This document shows, piece by piece, positions 38,440-47,488 of a DNA stretch of 64,000 bases. Where the stretch lies: positions 62,001-126,000 of the forward strand of contig NZ_JABVCF010000002.1 of assembly GCF_014595955.1 (NCBI RefSeq), written 5' to 3'. Source of the DNA: Pseudaminobacter soli (ex Zhang et al. 2022) (lineage in GTDB: Bacteria > Pseudomonadota > Alphaproteobacteria > Rhizobiales > Rhizobiaceae). The notes below the pieces were generated by a model, which worked only from the letters and a program-made list of their open reading frames with translations, was not told the origin of the DNA and did no database searches. The position numbers were made by a program, and so were the translations under genes. The stretch's first letter is position 1, and each line of letters starts with the position of its first letter.

Positions 38440-39432
38440 TCACCGAAGCCGGTTGGCGGTCTCCAGCGCCTGCTTAATCTCGTCGTCGGTGAGGCCGTCG
38501 AGGAAATCTTCCATGATCGGGTCGAGCAGCCCGGCGCGCCGGGCGAGCATGTACCAGGCGGCAGCCGCCTTGGTGTCCGGCTCCACGCCGATCCCCTGCA
38601 TGTAGAGTTTTGCGACATCGTTCTGCGCGGCGACATTGCCGCCTCGGGCTGCCCGCAACAGCCAGCCGAAGCCTTCGGCGGCGTTCTTTGGCCCGCCCTT
38701 GCCAGCCATTATCCAGCGGCCAAGGTCCAACTGAGCGGTATCGAAGTTTTGCCGGGCAGCACGGACCAGCCATTTGCGCGCAGCGGCATCGTCCGCCTTC
38801 TTGCCGCCGACCCCGTTCGCGTAGATCTCCGCCATGGCGTATTCGGCGTCCGGCACGCCGGCTTCCGCTGCGCGCTCATAATAAGACACCGCCTTCTCCA
38901 GGCCGCGGCCGTCAGGCTCCCGGCTGACCAGCAGCTGCGCGAAGTTGAACTGGGCAAGCCGATTGCCGGCTTCAGCCGCCGCCTGCATCAGCACATAGGC
39001 CTCCTTCTCGTCCTTCTTGACGAAACGACCGTCGAGCAGGAGCAGCGCGTACTGGAACTGAGCCTCGGGCACGCCCTGCTCGGCAGCGCGCGCGTACCAT
39101 TTGGCGGCGTCTGCCTCGTTGCGCGCCATTCCCAGTCCACGGGAGAGAATCTCCGCAACGAGCGTCTGCGCCGCCGCATCGCCATTCTCGGCGCGAGGCA
39201 AAGCCAGGTTATAGGCGGTCATGTAAAGGCCACGCTGAAAGGCGCCGAAGGCCTGGTCGGCGGGCCGGCCGCCGAACCGCTCCGGATCGACCTTGCCCTC
39301 GCGGCGGTCCGGATCGACCGGCGAAGGCAGAACCTTCTCGCCATTGCTCTCGACTGCCCCGACTGGGGCCACGGCAGCCAGAAGCAATGCAAGGAGCGCC
39401 GATGTCCGCGCCCAGCGGTGCCATACCGTCAC
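38440..39432 (-). CDS. Exported Sel1-repeat (TPR-like) protein
   Basis: 330 residues from a GTG start at 39430-39432, 4 bp after the thiE stop. The signal peptide comes right after the start ([17 protein letters not shown]). Several Sel1 repeats of ~36 residues follow, with the AAxWYxxAAxxG pattern visible in [27 protein letters not shown] and [13 protein letters not shown]. These repeats are protein-interaction scaffolds, here probably periplasmic. The gene is likely cotranscribed with thiE and lies 88 bp before efp. Confidence 0.82.
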   Translation of the reverse strand: MTVWHRWARTSALLALLLAAVAPVGAVESNGEKVLPSPVDPDRREGKVDPERFGGRPADQAFGAFQRGLYMTAYNLALPRAENGDAAAQTLVAEILSRGLGMARNEADAAKWYARAAEQGVPEAQFQYALLLLDGRFVKKDEKEAYVLMQAAAEAGNRLAQFNFAQLLVSREPDGRGLEKAVSYYERAAEAGVPDAEYAMAEIYANGVGGKKADDAAARKWLVRAARQNFDTAQLDLGRWIMAGKGGPKNAAEGFGWLLRAARGGNVAAQNDVAKLYMQGIGVEPDTKAAAAWYMLARRAGLLDPIMEDFLDGLTDDEIKQALETANRLR

Positions 39433-39436
39433 GCCG

Positions 39437-40093
39437 TCATCCCTCGAGCCTGGGCGCGGCGCGGTCCAGGATCGCGTTTGCCCTCTCCACCGCCTCGCGC
39501 GGATCGATCCCTTCGCCGAACACCGCCGCCGAAAGCGCCACGAACTCAGCCCCTGTCGCCGCGATGGCCTCGACGGATGCGATGTCTGACCCGCCCTGGA
39601 CGATGCAGGAGATCTCGACCATCTCGGCCCACCACTTGCCGAGCGCCAGATTACGCGGGTGCGGTTCCGGCTTGGTGTCGAAGCCCGGACGCCCGAAGAA
39701 CATGTAGTCGGGCTGCAGTTCCCCCAGTTCCAGCGCGTCGTCGCGGCTGGCCGCTCCACCGGCGCCGACGATCAGCTTCCCGCCCCAGCGCTCGATCGCA
39801 TCGGCGAGATCCTCCTTGCCCGCCTGGATATGGACCCCGTCTGCGCCGACCCGGCCGGCGACACGGGTGTCGTCGACGATGATCGCCGCCAGCCCTGCCT
39901 CCTGCGCGATCCGCACGATCGGTGCCGCGAACGCCTGGAAGGATGCCTCGTCGCCGTGCTGCGGGATGATCAGGGAGGCGACGTCGCCTCCGGCGACGGC
40001 TTCGAGCAGGCGGGGGCCGAAGACCTCAGCCTCTTCACTGGTTGGCGCGACCAGAACGATACGGCAGCGGTTGGGAGGGGAGGGGTTGGACAT
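39437..40093 (-). CDS. thiE: Thiamine phosphate synthase
   Basis: 218-residue TIM-barrel enzyme joining the thiazole and pyrimidine halves of thiamine. It carries the ThiE/TenI blocks IIVDDTRVAGRVGADGVHI, PDYMFFGRP and GIDPREAVERANAIL, and GAGGAASRDDALELGE (pyrophosphate region). It is somewhat divergent from classical ThiE, so a TenI-like or second ThiE role is possible. The start at 40091-40093 was chosen on homology; upstream in-frame codons do not look coding. Confidence 0.82.
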   Translation of the reverse strand: MSNPSPPNRCRIVLVAPTSEEAEVFGPRLLEAVAGGDVASLIIPQHGDEASFQAFAAPIVRIAQEAGLAAIIVDDTRVAGRVGADGVHIQAGKEDLADAIERWGGKLIVGAGGAASRDDALELGELQPDYMFFGRPGFDTKPEPHPRNLALGKWWAEMVEISCIVQGGSDIASVEAIAATGAEFVALSAAVFGEGIDPREAVERANAILDRAAPRLEG

Positions 40094-40646
40094 TGGGCCT
40101 GACTTGGCTGCGAGTGTGCAAGCAATGCGGAGCGATGGGCCGGTGCCACATGCCGTGCGATCATGGTTCGATTTTGGCATAGCGACGCTGGCTCTGCTGG
40201 ACAAGGGCACGCGACTGGCAAAGCGCCGCCGCTCACGCTAGCGGGGACCTAAAGGGCCCTTGTCCCGAATGTCCGAGCTTCTCGCGACCGTGGTTCCACG
40301 GTGCCGCCGTTCCCGCGGTCATACTGGTCGGCTTGTCGAAGGGGGCGGTTTCGGGTGCGCAGATGCCGATCGCGCCGCTCGCCACTTGACGGCGCCTGGC
40401 TGGTGCGACGTAAGCGCCCAGAGGTCTTCGATCCGTTCATCTATGCCACTGTTGCCCTCATCGCTGTCAAACTCCCATGGGACGGGGCGGCTTAGTTGTT
40501 CTGATGTTCTGAGCCGACACAAATCGTTACAAGCCGGCGGCAAGAAAGCGGTGGGCCGCAAGGAATCCTGCCACATGTCCGTCAACTCGTGCATCCACTA
40601 GGCCGGTCGGCCTGGAACTTTGCAACCGCGAGAGACTTACGCAGCT
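40094..40646. other. 553-bp intergenic region between thiE and the OpgC-like gene
   Basis: No supportable gene. It contains an inverted repeat with 10-bp arms, GGACAAGGGC at 40199-40208 and GCCCTTGTCC at 40256-40265. The right arm overlaps the palindrome AAGGGCCCTT. Promoters for both divergent genes must lie here, but I cannot assign them. Confidence 0.5.
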
Positions 40647-41834
40647 ATGAACAAGGACGTAGTGCCCGGGCGGGATACCCGCATCGATGTCTTCCGAGCC
40701 CTGGCTCTGCTGACGATCTTCGTGAATCACGTCCCTGGTACAGTCTTCGAGCACCTGACCCACAAAAATTTCGGCTTTTCGGATTCCGCCGAAGCCTTCG
40801 TGCTGATTTCGGGGATAGCGGTGGGTCTGGCCTACGGGACGAAGTTCGCGCCGGGCAACCGCCTGCTGCTGACACTCAAGGCGTGGCGACGGGCGGGCGT
40901 TCTCTATGTCGCCCACATCGTCACCAGCCTTGTTACGCTCGCCATCTTCTCCGCCGGCGCGCTCTGGTTCGCGCGGCCGAAGCTGCTGGAGATGATAAAC
41001 ATCCCGGCCCTGATGGAGGACACGCCGCAAGCGCTCATCGGCCTCGTCACCCTCGGACATCAGGTCGGCTACAACAACATCTTATCGATGTACGCGGTCG
41101 TGCTGATCATGCTGCCGCTGTTCCTGCTGATCGGCAGCACCAGCCTGCTCTCAATGGTGGTTGCGTCCGGCCTCGTCTGGTTGGCGGCTGGCCTGTGGCA
41201 GATCGCCCCACCGAACTATCCGGGCGACGGCCTCTGGTTCCTCAACCCGCTGTCATGGCAATTCCTGTTCGTGATCGGCATGGCGTGTCTGATGCATGTG
41301 AGACGTGGCGGCGAGATCGCCTACAGCAAGCCGCTGGCGCTGATGTCGCTCGGCTATGTGCTGGTTTCGCTAGTCTGGGTGCGCTGGCCGCTGTGGGGCC
41401 TGGAGACCGCCCTTGACCTGCCGGCCGTCCTGTCCGGCTTCGACAAGACGTTCCTGTCCCTGCCACGCCTGCTGCACGTGCTCGCTCTTGCCTACCTGAT
41501 CGTCTCGATCCCTGCGCTGTCGAAGCTCGCCCGCAAGCAGGCGAGCCACCCGCTCGCCATCCTGGGTAAGCATTCTTTGCCTGTATTCATTGGCGGCACT
41601 CTCCTTTCCATGGCCGCGCAGGTCCTGAAGGCGGTCCATCCCGGCGGTCTGCTGCTGGACTTCGCGCTGATCATCGGCGGCATCGGCCTGCAGTTCGCGC
41701 TCGCCTACTGGCTGGAGTGGCTGCCGACCATCGGCTGGGGCGGCAAGAAGTCCGCCTTGCCGCCGCGTCCGGCCCACAATGCTACCGGCTCGTCTGCCGA
41801 CAGCACACGACCCGCGCTTCGCCCCGTTTCGTAG
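40647..41834 (+). CDS. OpgC-domain membrane acyltransferase-like protein
   Basis: 395 residues with about ten hydrophobic segments. The start RDTRIDVFRALALLTIFVNH and the following FGFSDSAEAFVLISGIAVG are the OpgC (PF10129) hallmarks. OpgC-type proteins succinylate or otherwise acylate periplasmic glucans in other bacteria; that role fits but is unproven here. ATG at 40647 is preferred over an in-frame TTG 27 bp upstream. The gene stands alone and ends in a hairpin-bearing repeat. Confidence 0.85.
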   Translation: MNKDVVPGRDTRIDVFRALALLTIFVNHVPGTVFEHLTHKNFGFSDSAEAFVLISGIAVGLAYGTKFAPGNRLLLTLKAWRRAGVLYVAHIVTSLVTLAIFSAGALWFARPKLLEMINIPALMEDTPQALIGLVTLGHQVGYNNILSMYAVVLIMLPLFLLIGSTSLLSMVVASGLVWLAAGLWQIAPPNYPGDGLWFLNPLSWQFLFVIGMACLMHVRRGGEIAYSKPLALMSLGYVLVSLVWVRWPLWGLETALDLPAVLSGFDKTFLSLPRLLHVLALAYLIVSIPALSKLARKQASHPLAILGKHSLPVFIGGTLLSMAAQVLKAVHPGGLLLDFALIIGGIGLQFALAYWLEWLPTIGWGGKKSALPPRPAHNATGSSADSTRPALRPVS

Positions 41835-41853
41835 CCAGCCGGCACTGTACGCC

Positions 41854-41896
41854 CACCCCTGACACCTCCCCCTTGGGTCAGGGGTGGGGGTCGTTT
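41854..41896 (+). terminator. Hairpin/repeat element after the OpgC-like gene
   Basis: CACCCCTGAC (41854-41863) pairs with GTCAGGGGTG (41877-41886) and is followed by GGGGTCGTTT. The GGGGGTCG end is shared with repeat elements at about 43800 and 54840, so it may be a repeat that doubles as a terminator. Confidence 0.55.
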
Positions 41897-42010
41897 CAAA
41901 TGCAAAATGGTCGCCATCGCGTGGCAGCTTTGCCAAGGGCTGTAGAGAACCACCTTTCCCCTGCGGCAGTGCCGCTCTAGGATCGCTTCGATCGCGATCG
42001 GGGGAAGGCA

Positions 42011-43651
42011 GTGACGAACATCTACGAGATCGGGCTGGAGCGGAACCCGGCCAACTACCAGCCGCTCACGCCGCTGACCCTTCTGGAACGGGCCGCCAAG
42101 ACCTATCCCGACCATCCCGCCATTATCCATGGCGATCTCCGGCTGACCTATCGCCAGTTCTGGGTGCGTTCCATCCGCCTCGCTTCGGCCCTCGCAGCGA
42201 AGGGAATCGGCAAGGGCGACACCGTCACGGTGCTCTTATCGAACACGCCGGCCATGCTTGAAGCGCATTTCGGCGTGCCCATGGTGAAGGCGGTGCTGCA
42301 TTCGCTGAACACGCGGCTGGATGCGTCGATCATCGCGTTCCAGCTCGACCACGCCGAGTCGACGGTGCTGATCGTCGACCGCGAATTTTCCGCCGTCGCC
42401 CGCGAGGCGCTCGCCCTGGCCAGCGTCAAGCCGTTGGTGATCGACTATGACGACCCGGCCTACCCGGCCGATGCGCCCTATCCCAAGGGAGAAAGGATCG
42501 GCTCGCTCGACTACGAGGAACTCGTCCAGTCCGGCGATCCGGATTTTGACTGGTCGATGCCCGACGACGAGTGGGACGCGATCTCGCTCAACTACACTTC
42601 CGGCACCACCGGCAACCCGAAGGGCGTCGTCTACCACCATCGCGGCGCCGCCCTGATGGCCTACGCGAACACGATCCATGCCGGCATGGGCAAGCATTCG
42701 GTCTACCTCTGGACCTTGCCCATGTTCCATTGCAACGGCTGGTGTTTTCCGTGGACGCTGGCCGTGCAGGCGGGCACGCATGTCTGCCTGCGCTGGGTGC
42801 GCGCCAAGGCCATGTACGACGCCGTCGCCGACCATGGCGTCACCCATCTCTGCGGTGCACCGATCGTCATGTCGATGCTGATCAATGCGCCCGACGCTGA
42901 GAAGCGCGAGTTCCCGCAGACGGTGACCTTCAACACCGCCGCGGCCCCGCCACCGGAGGCCGTGCTGTCCGGCATGGCCGACGCCGGTTTCGCCGTCACC
43001 CATCTCTACGGCCTCACCGAGACCTATGGGCCGGCGGTGGTCAACGAGTGGCATCTGGAGTGGGACCATCTCGACCGCGCCGGCCGCGCCGCGAGGAAGG
43101 CGCGGCAGGGGGTGCGCTACGCCTCGCTCGAAGGGCTGACCGTCATGGATCCCGAGACGATGAGCCAGACCCCCGCCGACGGCGAGACGCTCGGCGAGGT
43201 CATGTTCCGCGGCAACATCGTGATGAAGGGATATCTGAAGAACAGCAACGCAACCGACGAGGCCTTTGCCGGCGGCTGGTTCCACTCCGGCGATCTCGGC
43301 GTGCTCCACCCGGACGGCTACATCCAGCTAAAAGACCGTTCCAAGGACATCATCATCTCGGGCGGCGAGAACATCTCCTCGATCGAGGTCGAGGACGCGC
43401 TCTACAAGCATCCGGCGGTCGCCTCCTGCGGCGTCGTCGCGCGGGCCGACGAGAAGTGGGGCGAGGTGCCGGTCGCCTATGTCGAGCTGAAGCCGGGCAG
43501 GACCGCCAGCGAGGCCGAGATTCTTGACCACTGCCGTTCGCTGCTTGCCCGCTTCAAGGTGCCCAAGGCGGTGATCTTCACGGAGATCCCAAAAACCTCG
43601 ACGGGCAAGATCCAGAAGTTCAAGCTGCGGGAGATGGCGAGGGGCAGTTAA
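42011..43651 (+). CDS. Acyl-CoA synthetase (AMP-forming)
   Basis: 546-residue adenylate-forming ligase activating a medium- or long-chain acid to its CoA thioester. The phosphate loop YTSGTTGNPKGV lies near residues 194-205. Further motifs are YGLTETYGP, GGWFHSGDLGV and the C-terminal ISGGENISSIEVED with PKTSTGKIQKFKL Lys. The start is GTG at 42011 with GGGGAAGG seven bases upstream. Within the family it resembles AlkK and DmdB-type enzymes; the substrate is not certain. Confidence 0.93.
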   Translation: MTNIYEIGLERNPANYQPLTPLTLLERAAKTYPDHPAIIHGDLRLTYRQFWVRSIRLASALAAKGIGKGDTVTVLLSNTPAMLEAHFGVPMVKAVLHSLNTRLDASIIAFQLDHAESTVLIVDREFSAVAREALALASVKPLVIDYDDPAYPADAPYPKGERIGSLDYEELVQSGDPDFDWSMPDDEWDAISLNYTSGTTGNPKGVVYHHRGAALMAYANTIHAGMGKHSVYLWTLPMFHCNGWCFPWTLAVQAGTHVCLRWVRAKAMYDAVADHGVTHLCGAPIVMSMLINAPDAEKREFPQTVTFNTAAAPPPEAVLSGMADAGFAVTHLYGLTETYGPAVVNEWHLEWDHLDRAGRAARKARQGVRYASLEGLTVMDPETMSQTPADGETLGEVMFRGNIVMKGYLKNSNATDEAFAGGWFHSGDLGVLHPDGYIQLKDRSKDIIISGGENISSIEVEDALYKHPAVASCGVVARADEKWGEVPVAYVELKPGRTASEAEILDHCRSLLARFKVPKAVIFTEIPKTSTGKIQKFKLREMARGS

Positions 43652-43699
43652 GGGAACTCAGCCCTTATCTGATGGTGGCGGCGCCCTCGCGATCGACTC

Positions 43700-43801
43700 G
43701 CCCCCACTCCGTCTCGCCCGTCGACAAGCTCAGGGCTCGCCACCTCTCCCCCGTCGATCGGGGGAGAGGTGGTTTGCAAAGCAAACCGGAGTGGGGGTCG
43801 A
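43700..43801. repeat. Composite palindromic repeat between acyl-CoA synthetase and gabT
   Basis: It lies between two convergent stops. Outer arms are CCCCCACTCCG (43701-43711) and CGGAGTGGGGG (43787-43797). Inside are a 13-bp stem with 5-nt loop at 43741-43771 and a 6-bp stem GTTTGC/GCAAAC at 43772-43786. The large stem could terminate transcription in both directions. Confidence 0.75.
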
Positions 43802-43821
43802 AAAGGGCTATCGAGCCCCAA

Positions 43822-45108
43822 TCACCCGTTCGCAGCGACCAGGGCGCGTTCGAGCTTCTGCAGCCCTTCTTCCAGCACCGCGTCGGAGATCGTCAGCGGC
43901 ATCAGGATGCGGATGGTGTTGGCGTGGACGCCGCAGGAGAGCAGCACCAGGCCCTCGGCAAGTGCTGCCTGGGTCACGCGCTTGGTTGCGTCGGCATCCG
44001 GCTCGGCGCTGCCGCGGCTCTTCACCACGTCGAACGCGACCATGGCGCCCGGGCCGCGGATATAGTCCATCGCAATCGTGTCGTTGCGCTGCGCGATGCG
44101 GGCAAGCTCGCCCTTGATGCGCTCGCCCAGCGTGTTCGAGCGGGCGATCAGCTTCTCCTCCTCGATGACGTCGAGCACGGCGAGCGCCGCGGCGCAGGCG
44201 ATCGGGCTGCCGGCATAGGTGCCGCCGAGCCCGCCCGGCTCTGGCGCGTCCATGATTGCTGCCCGACCGATCACACCCGACAGCGGAAAACCGCCGGCGA
44301 GCGACTTGGCGATGGTGATGAGGTCAGGCTCGACACCGGAGTTCTCGATGCCGAACATCTTTCCGGTGCGCGCAAAACCGGTCTGTACCTCGTCGGCGAT
44401 CAGCACGATGCCGTGCTCATCGCAAATCTTCCGGAGCGCCTGCAGCAACTCGGTCGGTGCGGGATGGAAGCCGCCCTCGCCCTGCACCGGCTCGATGATG
44501 ATAGCCGCCACATTGACTGGATCGACATCGGCCCGGAAGAGGAATTCCAGCGCCTTCAGCGAATCCGCGACAGAGACGTCGAATTGCGGCGCGGGGAACG
44601 GCACGTGCCAGATGCCGGCCGGCATAGGGCCGAACTTCTTCTTGTACGGCGCCACTTTGCCGGTCAGCGCGCTGGTCATCAGCGTGCGGCCGTGGAAGGC
44701 GCCGGTGAAGGCGATCACATTGGTGCGGCCGGTGTGGGCGCGTGCGATCTTCACCGCGTTCTCGACCGCCTCGGCGCCCGTCGAGAACAGGATCGACTTG
44801 GCCTCGCCCTTGAACGGCGCGAGCTTGTTCAACCGCTCGCAGAGGGCGATGTAGGGTTCGTAAGGCACGATCTGGAAGGCAGTGTGCGTGTAGGCGTCGA
44901 GCTGCTCGCGCACGGCGGCGATCACCTTGGGGTGGCGATGGCCGGTATTGAGCACGGCGATGCCGCCAGCGAAATCGATGAAGCGGCGCCCGTCGGCATC
45001 CCAGAGTTCCGAGTTCTCGGCGCGGGCGGCGAAGACCGGATAGGCGGTGGCGACGCCGCGCGGGATGGCCGCGACGCGGCGGGACTGGAGCGATGCGTTC
45101 TCGGACAT
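43822..45108 (-). CDS. gabT: 4-aminobutyrate transaminase
   Basis: 428-residue class III PLP aminotransferase transferring the amino group of 4-aminobutyrate to 2-oxoglutarate. Visible motifs are SILFSTGAEAVENAVKIAR, GAFHGRT, IADEVQTGFARTG and the PLP lysine in TIAKSLAGGFPLSG. The length is normal. Start at 45106-45108; a further in-frame ATG 18 bp upstream is less likely. No gabD is adjacent. Confidence 0.9.
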   Translation of the reverse strand: MSENASLQSRRVAAIPRGVATAYPVFAARAENSELWDADGRRFIDFAGGIAVLNTGHRHPKVIAAVREQLDAYTHTAFQIVPYEPYIALCERLNKLAPFKGEAKSILFSTGAEAVENAVKIARAHTGRTNVIAFTGAFHGRTLMTSALTGKVAPYKKKFGPMPAGIWHVPFPAPQFDVSVADSLKALEFLFRADVDPVNVAAIIIEPVQGEGGFHPAPTELLQALRKICDEHGIVLIADEVQTGFARTGKMFGIENSGVEPDLITIAKSLAGGFPLSGVIGRAAIMDAPEPGGLGGTYAGSPIACAAALAVLDVIEEEKLIARSNTLGERIKGELARIAQRNDTIAMDYIRGPGAMVAFDVVKSRGSAEPDADATKRVTQAALAEGLVLLSCGVHANTIRILMPLTISDAVLEEGLQKLERALVAANG

Positions 45109-45370
45109 GGTGACCCTCAACAACAAGGTAGCGTTCGCGGCATGCCCGCGATGCGCATTCCGTACGAAGCCTCACTATAGCTTGCAAGCGGGGATTTGTA
45201 TGGCGCAGGGCTTCAAATCCGCTGCGGCCAGAGGTGGCCCGCGCCGTCGCGTAGGAGAACTCAGCCAGGCTCGAAGGGCATCTACCCTCCACCCCGTTGC
45301 CCTGACTTGCGGGTTGCGCCTGTGCCAAACTCGGCTAAACCTGCGGGCAGTCAAAGACCGGGAGAGAAAA

Positions 45371-46537
45371 ATGGCCGGAACATTCGTGATCGCGCAGGGC
45401 GGCGGCCCGACGGCGGTGATCAACCAGACCATGGTCGGGGCAGCGCTGGAGGTGAGGAAGCGCCATCCCGGCGCCCGCGTGCTGGGCTCCCGCTATGGCG
45501 TCCGCGGTATCCGCGACGGCGACTATGTCGATCTTACCGAGATCCCCGAGGCGGAACTGATGCGCATCGCCGGTACGCCGAGTGCGGCGCTGGGCTCGAC
45601 GCGCGACAAGCCCGATGCCGCCTATTGCGACCTGGTGCTGAAGGGCCTGCAGAAAGTCGGCGCGGAAGCCTTCATCTATATCGGCGGAAACGACACGTCC
45701 GGAACGCAGCAGATCCTGACCGATGCCTCCGGCGGATCGATCGCCTTCGTCCATGCGCCGAAGACCATCGACAACGACCTCGAGGAGAACGACCACACGC
45801 CGGGCTTCATCTCGGCCGCGGAATACACGGCGGGCGCCTTCCTGACCGCCGACCTCGATTTCCGCGCGCTCCCCGGCATCTATGTGGCGATCGTCATGGG
45901 CCGGCACGCCGGCTTCCTCACTGCGTCTTCCGCCGCCTGGCAGATCGACGAGGAGTCCGGTCCGCATCTCATCTACGTGCCGGAGCGGGCCTTTTCGGCG
46001 GAACGCTTCATCGACGACGTGAAGCGCACGCTCGACCGGCACAAGCGCTGCATCGTCGCCGTCTCCGAAGGCGTCACCACCGAAGACGGCAGAGCGCTGG
46101 TAGAGACGCTGGTGCCGGCGGAGCGGCTGGAGCGTGACGCCCACGGCAACCTGAAGCTCTCGGGCGGCGAGTTGGGCCTGGCGTTCGAGCACGCGCTGCG
46201 TGAAGGCCTTCCGGGCAAGCGCGCCCGCGTCGACGCGCTCGGCTACATGCCGCGCGGCTTCGTCGGCGCGATCAACAGGGTCGACCAGCAGGAGGCCTTC
46301 GAGGCGGGCGCATTCGCCGTGCAGGTGGCCGGCGACGGCGGCGGCTCGGTGGCTCTCCAAGTGGAGAATGGCCGGACGGTGTTGCGAAAAGTGCCGCTCA
46401 TCAACGTCGCCGGCAAGACCCGCCACATGCCCGCCGATTTCCTTGACGAAGCCGGCACACATCTCTCCGCCGCCGGCCGCGCCTATTTCGAGCGGCTGGT
46501 GCCGAGGAAGTACGACATCGGCAAGCCGTTCGTGTGA
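45371..46537 (+). CDS. pfp: 6-phosphofructokinase, probably PPi-dependent
   Basis: 388-residue phosphofructokinase phosphorylating fructose-6-phosphate. The nucleotide loop is YIGGNDTSGT near 103-112 and the catalytic segment is PKTIDNDL near 135. In this family an Asp in the GG[N/D/E]D position favours pyrophosphate as donor and a Gly favours ATP, so PPi use is inferred. The Sinorhizobium homologue is annotated pfp, as I recall. GGGAGAG precedes the ATG at 45371, which fixes the start well inside a longer open frame. Confidence 0.85.
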   Translation: MAGTFVIAQGGGPTAVINQTMVGAALEVRKRHPGARVLGSRYGVRGIRDGDYVDLTEIPEAELMRIAGTPSAALGSTRDKPDAAYCDLVLKGLQKVGAEAFIYIGGNDTSGTQQILTDASGGSIAFVHAPKTIDNDLEENDHTPGFISAAEYTAGAFLTADLDFRALPGIYVAIVMGRHAGFLTASSAAWQIDEESGPHLIYVPERAFSAERFIDDVKRTLDRHKRCIVAVSEGVTTEDGRALVETLVPAERLERDAHGNLKLSGGELGLAFEHALREGLPGKRARVDALGYMPRGFVGAINRVDQQEAFEAGAFAVQVAGDGGGSVALQVENGRTVLRKVPLINVAGKTRHMPADFLDEAGTHLSAAGRAYFERLVPRKYDIGKPFV

Positions 46538-46620
46538 GCGCCGCTCTGTTCCCTACTGAGGATCAGGGGTCAGGCTATCGCTAATGATGCTTTGACGAAC
46601 TGAGCGGTCTTATACCTCCA

Positions 46621-46655
46621 CCCCTTACTCTCCTCTTTGTGGGGAGGGTAAGGGG
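46621..46655. repeat. Palindromic element between convergent pfp and yggS
   Basis: CCCCTTAC and GTAAGGGG enclose CTCC/GGAG pairs, giving a long GC-rich stem between two convergent genes. It likely serves as a shared terminator, and resembles the other repeats in this window. Confidence 0.6.
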
Positions 46656-46691
46656 CCGGGGTAAAAGCCGTATGCGATCGCCGCCTGGCGC

Positions 46692-47354
46692 TCACCGCGC
46701 CCCAAAAATCGCCGAGCCGACGCGCACGCTGGTGGCGCCGAAGGCAATCGCCAGCTCGTAGTCGCCCGACATCCCCATGGAGAGCTTCTCCACATCCGCC
46801 TCGCGCGCGAGCTTTTCCAGGAGCGCGAAGTGCGGGCCGGGGTTTTCGTCCGCCGGCGGGATGCACATGAGGCCTTCGATGGCGAGGCCATGCACGTCGC
46901 GGCAGCGCTGCACAAAGGCCACCGCCTCGCGCGGCTCTATGCCGGCCTTCTGCGGCTCCGAACCCGTATTAACTTGCACGTAGACCCGCAGCGCCTTGCC
47001 CTGCTTGCGCATCTCCTTGGCGAGTTCGGCGGCGATCTTTTCGCGGTCGACAGTTTCAATGACGTCGAACAGCGCGACGGCTTCCTTCGCCTTGTTGGAC
47101 TGCAGCGGGCCGATGAGGTGCAGTTCGAGGTCGGGGAACTCGGCCCGGAGCGCCGGCCATTTCGACTGCGCTTCCTGGACGCGGTTTTCGCCGAAAACGC
47201 GTTGCCCGGCCCCGATCACCGGGCGGATGTCGCCCTCGCCGAAGGTTTTCGAGACGGCAACGAGCGTGGCGCTGCCGGCGGGCCGGTTGGCCTCGCGCTC
47301 CGCCGCTGCGATATTTCCCTTCACGTCTGCCAGCCGTGCGACTGCGTCGGTCAT
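46692..47354 (-). CDS. YggS/PROSC family PLP homeostasis protein
   Basis: 220-residue single-domain PLP-binding protein (alanine-racemase-like fold) that buffers pyridoxal phosphate. Diagnostic blocks are [20 protein letters not shown] with the PLP Lys, [28 protein letters not shown] and [23 protein letters not shown]. The length and motif order are those of YggS. It is divergent from leuS across ~135 bp. Confidence 0.95.
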   Translation of the reverse strand: MTDAVARLADVKGNIAAAEREANRPAGSATLVAVSKTFGEGDIRPVIGAGQRVFGENRVQEAQSKWPALRAEFPDLELHLIGPLQSNKAKEAVALFDVIETVDREKIAAELAKEMRKQGKALRVYVQVNTGSEPQKAGIEPREAVAFVQRCRDVHGLAIEGLMCIPPADENPGPHFALLEKLAREADVEKLSMGMSGDYELAIAFGATSVRVGSAIFGAR

Positions 47355-47488
47355 GTCTCGATCCTAAAACCCCTGGTTGTCGACTCCCTGTGGCTGCCCT
47401 TAAGCCCCCAAGGTTGACGCCCTCGGCAAACCGTGATGAAGGTCCGCCGAACCCAATTTTGCCCGTCTTATCCAGTGAAATCCCGGAC

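Noticed and set aside
38352-38636. Upstream extension of efp
   Set aside because: The in-frame sequence is a shadow of the Sel1 gene; EF-P homologues start at the ATG at 38351.
40094-40210. Longer N-terminus for thiE
   Set aside because: The 39 residues before MSNPSP are compositionally unlike coding sequence and have no counterpart in ThiE proteins I know.
40249-40594. Small minus-strand gene of 60-90 codons between thiE and the OpgC-like gene
   Set aside because: The translation has no recognisable domain, no good ribosome-binding site, and biased composition like non-coding GC-rich DNA.
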